The notes under the pieces were generated by a model. It saw nothing but the letters and a program-made list of their open reading frames with translations. It ran no database searches and was not told where the DNA came from. From Euphorbia lathyris (lineage: Eukaryota; Streptophyta; Magnoliopsida; Malpighiales; Euphorbiaceae): a stretch of 64,000 nucleotides of DNA. Made by a program: the position numbers and the translations under genes. Location: positions 43,174,501 through 43,238,500 of the forward strand of contig NC_088919.1 in assembly GCF_963576675.1 (NCBI RefSeq), read 5' to 3'. Below, piece after piece: positions 54,601 to 64,000 of this stretch. Numbering within the stretch: position 1 is the stretch's first letter; each line of letters begins with the position of its first letter.

Positions 54601-54790
54601 CACTAGTACAAAAATGACCTATAGATATGCCTTATTAGCTATAGAGCTGTTATAAACACCTTAGCTAAAGGTTATTAGGGTCGGTTATTTCAAAAAAACT
54701 GACTCAAATAAGGCCTTACTAGCGTCGGGTAATTGCAATAATCGACTCTAAATGTCATTTTTAGGTGAGCGCATTTTTTTGGGGTCATTG
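54601..54790. mobile_element. CACTA-like terminus, unit 1
   Basis: cactagtacaaaaatgacc begins exactly where the IDD fragment is interrupted, compared with the uninterrupted copy D. It is followed by subterminal words such as ggttattagggtcggtt, typical of En/Spm-type ends. The opposite end is not visible. A second copy begins at 56692. Confidence 0.6.
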
Positions 54791-55990
54791 TCGTTAGTTT
54801 TTACCAAAAACCAACGCTAATGACCCAAATAATAGCGTTGGTTTATTTTAAACAGACGCCAATAAAGGGTTATTGGCATCGGTTATGCTTGTAACCGACA
54901 CCAATTACCATCTTTAAAGTTGGTTAATATAATAATTATGATTTTGGGTTCTTTCCAATTCATACACTGCAAAGTTACTATAGAGTTTTGATGGATTTTT
55001 GCATATGCTATTAATTCTAGTGAAGATAGAAGAGCTTTATGGAACTATTTTCCTTTTTTGCTCTGTTTTGTTTTGGGAGCTTGGATGATGGAGGGAATTT
55101 GAACTCTTATCGGTACTATAATGAGAAAATTAGAGGAAATGAGGAAAATGGGTATATAACTAGCAAGTTCTCCTAGACTAACAATCAAAGTGGTAGTAAC
55201 ATAATTTGGTGCAAGCATGATCAATTTTTATGCAATAAATCCTAGTTGAATGTCTTTCCTAATTTTGTGTGCATGGTTTTACCTCCTGAGATTTCAGACC
55301 ATTCACCATTAGTGATTAAGGAATGCAGAATGCATGTTAACATAAGGTTGTTTGAATAGGTAAACAAGTTGTAAAAAACAGACAGTTGTAAAAACAACAC
55401 AAACTTTATACACCAAGCAAAAAGCTATTCAAACAACCTTATGATAGCATGCATTATGCATTTCTCAATCACTAATGGAGAATGGTCATAAATCTCAGGA
55501 GTTAAAACCATGCACACAGAATTAGGAAAGATATTCAACTCGGATTTATTGCATAAAAATTGATCAAGCTTGCACCAAATTATGTTACTACCACTCTGAT
55601 TTTTAGTCCATGAGAACTTGCTAGTTCTATACACATTTTCCTCACTGCCTCTAATTTTCTCATTATAGTACCGATAAAAGTTAAAATTCCCCTATATCAT
55701 CCAAGCTCCCAAAACCAAACAGAGCAAAAAAGGAAAAGAGTTCCATAAAGCTCTTCAATCTTCACTAGAATTAATAGCATATGCAAAAATCCATCAAAAC
55801 TATATAGTAACTTTACAGTGCATGAATTGCATAAAACCCAAAAACATAATTATTACATTAACAGACTCTAAATATGGTCATTGGTGTTGGTTAAAAGCAT
55901 AACTGATGCCAATGACCCTTTATTAGCGTCGGTTCAAAATAAATCGACGCTATTATTTGGCTCATTGGCGTTGGTTTTTAGTAATGATAT
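54790..55990. repeat. Foldback of about 1.2 kb derived from an L1 endonuclease fragment, unit 1
   Basis: The left arm (54790-55355) and right arm (55410-55990) are inverted copies around a spacer of about 50 bp. Each arm starts with ggtcatt-g-cgttggttttt and passes through a taataattatgattttggg block. Each ends in a stretch coding, with damage, for an L1-type endonuclease C-terminus (KFSWTKNQSGSN, WCKLDQFLCN, FPNSVCMVL, PEIYDHSPLVI; best seen on the minus strand at 55634-55425). Confidence 0.8.
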
Positions 55991-56164
55991 TTTATTCTTT
56001 CTTGATTATTATTTGTGTTTGGAACTGGTGATGGAAGACTCTTGATGGAATTCAATCTCTTTTTTTATAGGATAACTTTTATTATAATAATCATAGGAAG
56101 CGTGTGATAATGAAATTTTATTCTTTCATAATTATTATATACATGTTTGGAAATTCTTAACGGA

Positions 56165-56691
56165 TCACTCTTGATCTCATTTTCATTGATCATTCTAGTA
56201 AAATTAGCCCCAACAATCGGAGCCCTATCCGATTTGATTCCACTCGATGATGAGCTCCCAAAAACTTCTTAACAATGAAGCATTGTTTGTGCTTGAAGAC
56301 GAACCCATTTAGGCAGCCTTTTGAAGCAATGCAGTAGCAGGCATATGGGGGGACAATATTCTCATTTCGCATTGAAGAATTATATAAAGAACCCACATTT
56401 GAAGTCATTTGATGATGATTAAGGTCACCAATCATGCTGTTTGAGAACAAATTGGACCATTTGCCGCCGGAATTCCCTACATTTGGTTACTGAATTGATT
56501 CGAAATGAGCATCCTGGATGGGGAGGTGTTCTCATTAGTGGTGCTACTGTTTGAGAGAAAGCTCAAATTGAAAAGATTAATTGGAAACAGAGGGAGGGTT
56601 AGGGTTTGTTAGGTTGTGCTAGATATCCGTAAATTGCATTAGGCCGTGATGAAACGGTTTGGTCTACAACAATCCTTGTAGAGTTTGATCA
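56165..56691 (-). pseudogene. IDD-family zinc-finger gene fragment, copy C
   Basis: Same organisation as copy B: minus-strand FSNSMIGDLNHHQMTSNVGS, a damaged ALLQKAA region, and the LLRSFG/SDRAPIVGAN region in another frame. It is interrupted at 56691 by cactagtac. It carries more substitutions in the distal part than copy D. Confidence 0.82.
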
Positions 56692-58075
56692 CTAGTACTA
56701 AAATGACCTATATCTATGCCTTATTAGCTACAGTTGTTATAAACACCGTAGCTAAAGGTTATTAGGAAGGTTATTTCAAAAAAACTCACTCAAATAAGGC
56801 CTTACTAGCGTTGGGTTATTGCAATAATCGACTCTAAATGTCATTTTTTGGAGAGCACATTTTTTTAGGGTCATTATCGTTAGTTTTTACCAAAAACCAA
56901 CGCTAATGACCCAAATAATAGCGTTGGTTTATTTTAAACCGACGCCAATAAAGGGTTATTGGCATCGGTTATACTTGTAACCGACACCAATTACCATCTT
57001 TAGAGTTGGTTAATATAATAATTATGATTTTGGGTTCTATCCAATTCATACACTGCAAAGTTACTATAGAGTTTTGATGGATTTTTGCATATGCTATTAA
57101 TTCTAGTGAAGATAGAAGAGCTTTATGGAACTATTTTCCTTTTTTGCTCTGTTTTGTTTTGGGAGCTTAGATGATGGAGGGGAATTTGAACTCTTATCGG
57201 TACTATAATGAGAAAATTGGAGGGAATGAGGAAAATGGGTATAGAACTAGCAAGTTCTCCTAGACTAAAAATCAGAGTGGTAGTAACATAATTTGGTGCA
57301 AGCATGATCAATTTTTATGCAATAAATCCTAGTTGAATGTATTTCCTAATTCTGTGTGCATGGTTTTACCTCCTGAGATTTCAGACCATTCACCATTAGT
57401 GATTAAGGAATGCAGAATGCATGTTATCATAAGGTTGTTTGAATAGGTAAACAAGTTATCAAAACAGACAGTTGTAAAAACAACACAAACTTTATACACC
57501 AAGCAAAAAGCTATTCAAACAACCTTATGATAGCATGCATTATGCATTTCTTAATCACTAATGGTGAATGGTCATAAATCTCAGGAGTTAAAACCATGCA
57601 TACAGAATTAGAAAAGATATTCAACTAGGATTTATTGCATAAAAATTGATCAAGCTTGCACCAAATTATGTTACTACCACTCTGATTGTTAGTCCATGAG
57701 AACTTGCTAGTTCTATACACATTTTCCTCACTGTCTCTAATTTTCTCATTATAGTACCGATAAAAGTTAAAATTCCCCTATATCATCCAAACTCCCAAAA
57801 CCAAACAGAGCAAAAAAGGAAAAGAGTTCCATAAAGCTCTTCTATCTTCACTAGAATTAATAGCATATGCAAAAATGCATCAAAACTATATAGTGACTTT
57901 ACAGTGCATGAAATGGATAAAACCCAAAATCATAATTATTACATTAACTGACTCTAAAGCTGGTCATTGGTGTTGGTTAAAAGCATAACCGACGCCAATG
58001 ACCCTTTATTAGCGTCGGTTCAAAATAAACCGACGCTATTATTTGGCTCATTGGCGTTGGTTTTTGGTAATGATA
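56692..58075. repeat. CACTA-like terminus and foldback, unit 2
   Basis: A duplicate of 54601-55990: cactagtactaaaatgacc, then left arm to about 57445 and right arm from about 57495. It retains the L1 endonuclease-like remnant in both arms. Confidence 0.8.
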
Positions 58076-58254
58076 TTTTATTCTTTCTTGATTATTATTT
58101 GTATTTGGAAATGGTGATAGAAGACTCTTGATGGAATTCAATCTCTTTTATTTATAGGATAACTTTTATTATAATAATCATAGGAAGCGTGTGATAATGA
58201 AATTTTATTCTTTCATAATTATTATATACATGTTTGGAAATTCTTAACGGATCA

Positions 58255-58806
58255 CTCTTGATCTCATTTTCATTGATCATTCTAGTAAAATTAGCCCCAA
58301 CAATCGGAGCCCTATCCGATTTGATTCCACTCGATGATGAGCTCCCAAAAACTTCTTAGCAATGAAGCACTGTTTGTGCTCGAAGACGAACCCATTTAGG
58401 CAGCCTTTTGAAGCAATGCAGTAGCAGACATATGGGGGGGACAATATTCTCATTTTGCATTGAAGAATTATATAAAGAATCCACATTTGAAGTCATTTGA
58501 TGATGATTAAAGTCACCAATCATGCTGTTTGAGAACAAATTGGACCCTTCGCCGCCGGAATTCCCCCCGTTTGGTTGCTGAATTGATTCGAAATTAGCAT
58601 CCTGGACGGGGAGGTGTTCTCATTAGTGGTGTTACTTTTTGAGAGAAAGCTCAAGTTGAAAAGACTGAAAACTGAGGGAAGGTTAGGGTTTGTTGGGTTG
58701 TGCTGGATATCCGCAAATTGCATTAGCCCGTGATGAAACGGTTTGTTCTGCAATAATCCTTGTTGGGTTTGATGTTCATCATGATAACTGTGGTTTGAAT
58801 CTTGCA
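58255..58806 (-). pseudogene. IDD-family zinc-finger gene fragment, copy D (longest)
   Basis: The minus strand has the uninterrupted upstream part missing from copies B and C: SNHSYHDEHQTQQGLLQNKP, then GLMQFADIQHNPTNPN, FNLSFLSKSNTTNENTS and FSNSMIGDFNHHQMTSNVDS. The ALLQKAA and LLRSFG-type regions follow in shifted frames. It is not cut by the CACTA-like end, so it represents the state before that insertion. Confidence 0.85.
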
Positions 58807-58819
58807 TAAAGAATGTTGG

Positions 58820-59026
58820 TGGAATAAGTGTGTGATAATGATATTTTATATTAGTATATATTGTTATTTATTGATTGCCCATAAAAGACACACGGTTTTG
58901 GTATTTATAGACCTATGACAACATAGGACAACTAAACTTCCTATATTACAGCAACCATAATTGAAAAAAAAAACATCAAAAGACTCTTACTCCAAAACAA
59001 TTTACTAAATAAGAATAAATCAATTG
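58820..59026. other. Spacer
   Basis: No feature recognised. Confidence 0.3.
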
Positions 59027-59293
59027 CTCCCTCTGTTTCATTTTAATTGTGTTTTAAGGTTTCTACACAAATATTAAGAAACATATTCATTAACCTAAAA
59101 AGTAGTTAAACATTACATTATTACCCTCTTGCAATTAGTGCTTAAATTTCTCTGCAAATTTCGTCCTTCTTATTATATGCTAACACAATTGGAAAAAAAA
59201 CACATTTAATGCTCCTTGAAAAGTGTAAAACATCAAATAATTTGAAACAAAAAAAATTTCCTCAAAACGACAATTATTATGAAACGGAGAGAG
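59027..59293. mobile_element. Stowaway-like MITE (267 bp)
   Basis: The ends ctccctctgtttc and gaaacggagagag are inverted copies of the Stowaway consensus. A TA follows the right end; the left TA has decayed to TG. The TIRs extend about 30 bp. Confidence 0.8.
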
Positions 59294-59295
59294 TA

Positions 59296-59594
59296 TTCCA
59301 TAACAAAGTCGCGTTGCCATATAGGGACTCATTTGGCCCGATAGGGTCACCCTACAATCCTAGGCGTAATAGTAGGATCCATCTAAATATCTACACATAT
59401 ATAATAATTTAGAAAAATGAATCATAAATACTTCTTGTAAATATTTTAAAACAAATGTTCAATCCACATATAGAATGAAAGGTTGCTTTAGATATTAAAA
59501 TAATAGAAATTAGATTTTATTAGATTGTTTTTTCATTCAAAATGTACATAACGTATATTTTGAAAATAAAAATAAAAAAAGAAGCATATATTTA
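59296..59594. other. AT-rich spacer
   Basis: No feature recognised. Confidence 0.3.
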
Positions 59595-59915
59595 ATCAAA
59601 ATTAAATAACATTATCTGACATTTCCTATAATTATTGTAGTAACGGTTATTCTATAAAAAAAACAACTCGAATACCATCAAGTGTGATTTGTTAGAATTT
59701 CCAAACATATATAATAATTAAGAAAGAATGAAATGTCTTATAAAAAAAAGAATGAATAAAATGTCATTATCTGACACTTCTTATAATTATTATAGTAACG
59801 CTTATTCTATAAAAAAAAAAAACAGATTGAATACCATCAAGAGTCATCATTCTGAATTTCCAAACATATCTAATAATTAGGAAAGAATAAAATGTCATTA
59901 TCTGACATTTCCTGA
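59595..59915 (-). repeat. AT-rich ~125-bp repeat, right-hand cluster (inverted)
   Basis: Two to three units in reverse orientation relative to clusters 1-3 (tgtcattatctgacacttcc, tataattattatagtaacg). A partial unit at 60400-60440 is cut by the Sirevirus LTR. Confidence 0.8.
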
Positions 59916-60400
59916 AAAGGTGAATGAGGTAAAAGGATAAATCACTTTTACTGTATTTGATTCTCATTAAAACATAAAGGCTTATAGCTTACATATTTAT
60001 ATTTCTTCTGAGGTTTGCTCTCCAAGCAATACCACTACATTAAGGAATTAAATGACAAAAAGGACTATGACACTTGGCATAACATGGTGCTTTGATTTTA
60101 GGGTTTGTGATAGATGGTGTTGATTTGAGATGATTGTGGTGCACCATAGTAAGGTTGCCAAGCTTCTGGAATGTGCTAAAGGATAGTAAAGCAAAAATGC
60201 CCCTAGCTGTGAGAAATGACCGAAATAGCCTTAGGAATCCAAAGGTCTAATTCGATCAAGTTAAGAAGCCTAGAAAGCTTTTGTTGGCTTCATTTGTACT
60301 TCATCTCAAAAGACTTTTCACTGACTTCTTCTTCTTCCAAAGACTGAACCTTTCTTCTTCTATTTCTTCTCTTATTTGTGTGATAATCTCATTATTTCCT
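59916..60400. other. Spacer
   Basis: No gene recognised. A cttcttctt-rich stretch lies near 60330. Confidence 0.3.
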
Positions 60401-60440
60401 ATAATTATTATAAAAACATTTATTCTATAACAATACCATC

Positions 60441-61933
60441 TGTTGGTCCCGTGTGATTAGTTCCAAGGGGGGGTTAGGAACTAATGTAACTTTTTCGCTA
60501 ATTAATCTTGCTGACTTGATAATTTTGGTGAGTTTATTAACTCAGCTTTGGTCAGCTTGGCCGATCTTAGTGTAAAACAGCTTTAGTCAGATGTTGACTA
60601 AGACTGTTTCACTTGTGAGTTGGGAATTGACACTTTTGTGGTCAGCTTCCAACTCAGCACTTTAATTTACTCAGTGTCAGCTTTAAACAGTTTATATGCT
60701 GAGTAAATATAACAAGCAACACATGCACATATATATATTTTAAGAGAGTTAGAAATTACTCAGTATCACTTATCCTGGTTCGGCCTCTCCGCCTACGTCC
60801 AGTCCCCAGACTCCTCCGGGCTTTTAAAATCCAATACTGAGCTCTTTAAAGGTAGAGCACAAACCGATTACAAGGCAGTTGAATATGCAATAGTACCTTC
60901 CGCTATTCGTCTACTCAACTCCTACTAAGTGCTACAACCCAGCACCTAGATTTCTCTATCACTGAGTATTTACAACCAAATACTCAGCACAACACTCTCA
61001 ATTCACAACCAAATACAATTTGCTCTTTTTCAGCTAAAGAACACTTTAGATGATTACAAAACAATCAATCTAGCATTTACACAGGAATAGAAAGTTGGTG
61101 TAAGATTGCTTTCTTGTTTTTGAGTGCTTTGAGCTTGTATTTTTCTCTCTTGTATATTCTGTGATTCGGCAATGATCCAAGAGAATTACTTGTCCTTTTA
61201 TAGTTGTATTCTGAGGATCAAATGATTTGAATTTGATTTGTCCATTGAATCCAAAACGGCTCTTTTGGGGGACAACCTTCTAGTCAGCTTCAGATGTGCA
61301 GGCCAATCTTGTTTTCTGATTTCTTCATATGTCAGGCTTGTCTTCTTCCTACAGGCTTTGTCCTTTTGCGGCAGTTTGTCTTATAGCAACGAACAGTTGA
61401 CCCATACATCTCGAAATTTGGCTTTTGCGTAATTCCAAGGCTTCAATTATTGGTGCAGACAGTTGTCGAATTTGTCTTTTAGCTAACGGATCACTCATGC
61501 TGTCCTGAAGATCATTCAGCTTCACTTCGATAGTCATTGTCTTTGATTGTCACCAAATCTCATATTGAGTTCTTTTTCACTCAGCTTCCATGGTCAGCTT
61601 CGTTCTGCAAGATCTAGTTCTGAAGCAGACTTCTTTTATACTGAGCTTCGTTCCACTCAGCTTCTTTGATCAGCTCCATTCTTAAGATGTTGTTTTGAAG
61701 ATGACTTATCTTCTCTTGTGCTGAGTTGCTCTTCACTCAGCTTGTGTTGTGTTCTCATGCTGACTTTGTCCTGTCTTAACTTTTATTTCCTTTTTCATTT
61801 ATGTTTATACTCAATATTGAACAAACAAATTAGTACAATTAAATCAAAGCACTTAAATTTAATTGTCTCTGAATCATGGATTAAACTTAAATGATTTTGT
61901 CAAATCAAAATCTTGTGGAAAGGTGTTTCAACA
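60441..61933 (-). repeat. 3' LTR of Sirevirus-like element
   Basis: 1,493 bp, same family as the solo LTR at 36587-38424 but inverted. It is rich in ctcagctt/gctgagt words. Confidence 0.9.
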
Positions 61934-61947
61934 AACTCCCCCATTTT
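61934..61947 (-). other. Polypurine tract of Sirevirus-like element
   Basis: aaaatgggggagtt on the minus strand, immediately adjoining the LTR. Confidence 0.85.
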
Positions 61948-62339
61948 GATGTTGGCAAAATATTTAATTTATGGAACTCAGTATTGAAATTTCCATGATT
62001 GAATTACTTTTTATTCTTCTGAAATTACTCTCGCATAAGGGTTGCATAGACTGTCTTAACTTAACTCTAAACCTTCTAAGATTTAATTGAGTAATAAGGG
62101 AAGACCTATTTAAACTGACTTAGTTCAATCCTAGACTTTCTAAGATCTAATTCAGATGAACCTAGGTCAATTTTCAGAAGAGTTCAATGTTTACTCAGTT
62201 TGATACATGAATAGTTTTGGTATCAGAGTTTAGGTGTGGATGTATCAGAGTTAATGTGTACTGAGTATATTTTTAATTTGAATTTATTTGTTTGTTCAAT
62301 TTTAGACAGATCAGCATATAAAATAATAGTGAGCATTAC

Positions 62340-63998
62340 TTATGAAAAGATGCTTAAGATAATATAAATGGTCAGCATACAAAATACACAAGTCAATTTC
62401 TTAACGCTAATCAATTTTCTATTGACTTGAGCTACCCATTTGCCATTGTCTTTCCTCTTATGCTGACTGCCTGAAGTTTCTCCTGCCTTTGGCTGAGTTC
62501 CATCAGCTTGTGCTCTCTCCCCCGTTTTGCCACCATCGGGCGGAGGAGGAATAAAGGCATCGGTCTGAACGGCATGAGCCAGTCTGGAGGAATACTCTTT
62601 CAGCTGATAAATACTCTCCCGAAGGCCATCAAAAATGGCTACACCTTCATCGATAGTTGTACCTGGTATTCTGATGGCGGCACTGATCATATTCAGTAAA
62701 TATTCCTGAGATTTGCTCACCCAAGACATAGAATCTGTCAGCATGGCGAAAGATTTATGAAACATCCTGAGTAAGTTTGCATCATAATATTGACGTTGTC
62801 CGTTCGTGTGCCTAACATGTTTCCAAACAGCTTGGGTGTATCTGAGAAGCTCATTGGTCTTCAGTTGGTCAGTGTCCATTTCTGCTTCATTCAGGTTGAG
62901 TATGCGGACAACTTCACTTATCCGTTCAATGGAACATTGGGAGGTGGAGGAGATTAACTCACTGGTCCGTTTCTGTTCAGAACTGAGCTAGCTGAAGAGT
63001 TGATGAATCTCAGCAGAGGTTGCATATGCTGAGTGGGCAGCAGGAAGATTGTTGATTTCCCCTTGAAGGGAATCCATGTGTTGCACCATCTTTAGTTGAA
63101 GTTCTGCCAGCTTTTCAACAGATTCTTGCTTGGACTGCTGAGCTTGGAAAGTTGTTACGACACTTAGAAGATCTTTCAATCCTTTGATTTCAGCTAAAAG
63201 CTGAGTGATAGATGAGACTTGGTTTGGCTCAGCATAACTTGATCCAGCAGCTTCAGTATGAGTCTGATTCAGATCCTGAAGCAAGGATTGAGCAGAGTCA
63301 ATGATTCCTCGCCCAGATGCAGTTGCATTCAGGTAGGTGTAAGTGGGAGGATTTTGCTCAGCGGCCGGAGTGGTTTGGGGCCGGTCAGAGTTGGAGTTAC
63401 CAGCAGGGTCAACAACTGGACTTGTATTTTGATTACCAGCAGGAACTGACTGGTTTTCAGGCTGTGTGGATGGTTTTGGAAGGGGATGATTAGCAGAAGT
63501 ATTCACTAACTCAGGATCAGTCTGAAGCTGACCAAACGGTTTAGAACTGAGCTGAGTAGGAGGTTCCTTAGCTGGAATAGCAGAATCATCGAGTATTTGC
63601 TCGGCAGGAGTTTTGGGAGCAGCTTGTTCCTCAACATGATGAACAAAGACCGGCTTTTCCTTTGGATTTTCAGGACATGGTTTGTTGAAGAAATTAGTCA
63701 GAGAAGCAAGTTGGATTTCTGGTGGAGAGTCATCCAGGATATCCTCTATAGAAGACTTTTGAGCCTTTTTCTTGAGTCTTCGTCTTTTACGGTTCTTTGG
63801 AGGAGAGGGATCAGCGACAATTGTCTCAATATCCTCACTTTGCTCAGCCTCTTCAACCTGCTCAGTGTTCCTAAATTGCTCGGCATCACCTATAGGATTA
63901 GCATCCCCAACTTGATCAGTGACCTCAACCTGATCAGCATCAGCTTTATTAGTTGGCTCAGCATCAACTTCGTTCTCTGCGTCAGCATCATCATTAAA
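62340..63998 (-). pseudogene. Envelope-like / coiled-coil ORF of Sirevirus-like element (partial, one stop)
   Basis: The minus strand is open in a single frame from the window edge to 62340, apart from one TAG at 62988-62990 in a context that fits CAG to TAG. The upstream part is acidic and repetitive (DADAENEVDAEPTNKADAD), followed by a basic KNRKRRRLKKKAQK cluster and Pro/Gln-rich sequence. A predicted coiled coil follows (LAEIKGLKDLLSVVTTFQAQ, then SVEKLAELQLKMVQHMDSLQ). After the stop comes a helical region and a Pro/Gly/Lys-rich tail. The last 17 or so residues before the final stop are hydrophobic (VFCMLTIYIILSIF). Its position 3' of pol and its style match the envelope-like ORF of Sireviruses. 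No fusion or receptor function is evident. Confidence 0.65.
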
Positions 63999-64000
63999 CT

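Larger units (their letters stand above)
53900..58820. repeat. Tandem 2.09-kb segmental duplication (two full units and a partial third)
   Basis: Landmarks recur at constant spacing. gcagccttttgaagcaatgcag occurs at about 54231, 56316 and 58403 (2,085 and 2,087 bp apart). cactagta occurs at 54601 and 56692 (2,091 bp apart). Each unit has one AT-rich repeat, an IDD fragment, a CACTA-like end and a LINE-derived foldback. The third unit stops after its IDD fragment. Confidence 0.9.
60441..64000 (-). mobile_element. Sirevirus-like Ty1/copia retrotransposon, 3' portion (runs off window)
   Basis: The 3' LTR is 60441-61933 (minus strand tgttgaaacacc...gggaccaaca). It is preceded, on the minus strand, by the purine tract aaaatgggggagtt, which matches the conserved Sirevirus tract as I recall it. 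Upstream is a long non-pol ORF, as in Sireviruses that carry an envelope-like gene 3' of pol. Pol and the 5' LTR lie beyond 64000. The insertion is into an AT-rich repeat unit. Confidence 0.8.

Overview
This is a stretch of nuclear DNA from a flowering plant, most likely a eudicot, and it is almost entirely transposable elements nested in one another. The evidence is the element families (Ty3/gypsy Tat and chromovirus-like, Ty1/copia Sirevirus-like, RTE and L1 LINEs, Mutator-like, hAT, CACTA-like, Stowaway, TRIM, SINE), plant-type introns, AT-rich spacers, and relics of plant genes (an LRR receptor-like protein, an INDETERMINATE-DOMAIN zinc-finger factor and a plant-mobile-domain gene). I see no intact single-copy host gene, no tRNA or rRNA gene and no CRISPR array. 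Species cannot be told from the sequence.

Layout. 1-863 is featureless AT-rich DNA. 864-2095 is a non-autonomous element with long terminal inverted repeats (TIRs). 2207-10442 is a large Mutator-like element with a 9-bp target duplication. Its left TIR was hit by a young Ty3/gypsy element (2293-7628), its right TIR by a second Mutator-like element (9113-10244), and its core holds a captured LRR fragment. Two more inverted-repeat elements follow (10605-11098, 11119-12829).

13288-36535 is a hAT transposase relic split by a 21-kb insertion. A SINE with a 15-bp target duplication sits in the hAT, and a Tat-lineage LTR retrotransposon (15119-35879, minus strand, LTRs about 3 kb, 5-bp target duplication) sits in the SINE. 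The Tat element reads gag, protease, RT, RNase H, second RNase H, integrase in one frame, now broken by five stops and a frameshift. It carries three oddities: extra Gag-capsid-like domains between the zinc knuckle and the protease; a seven-exon plant-mobile-domain gene in antisense with its own TATA box; and a 39-bp tandem array in its 3' region. Its U3 carries a GC-rich array of short palindromes beside the TATA box.

36587-38424 is a solo LTR containing a TRIM. 38440-39270 is an Athila-like gag relic. 40565-43772 is a nearly intact RTE LINE. 45803-46432 is a small poly(A) retroposon, and 47675-49537 a copia-type solo LTR. 49543-60440 is a complex of AT-rich ~125-bp repeats, tandem 2.09-kb duplications carrying IDD gene fragments, CACTA-type ends and LINE-derived foldbacks, plus a Tip100-like hAT element and a Stowaway MITE. 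From 60441 to the right edge lies the 3' part of a Sirevirus-like element (minus strand), with its 3' LTR, purine tract and an envelope-like/coiled-coil ORF. The solo LTR at 36.6 kb belongs to the same family in opposite orientation.

The genes do not act as a pathway. Each serves, or once served, one mobile element. The exceptions are the captured host pieces and the antisense plant-mobile-domain gene, which look like cargo.
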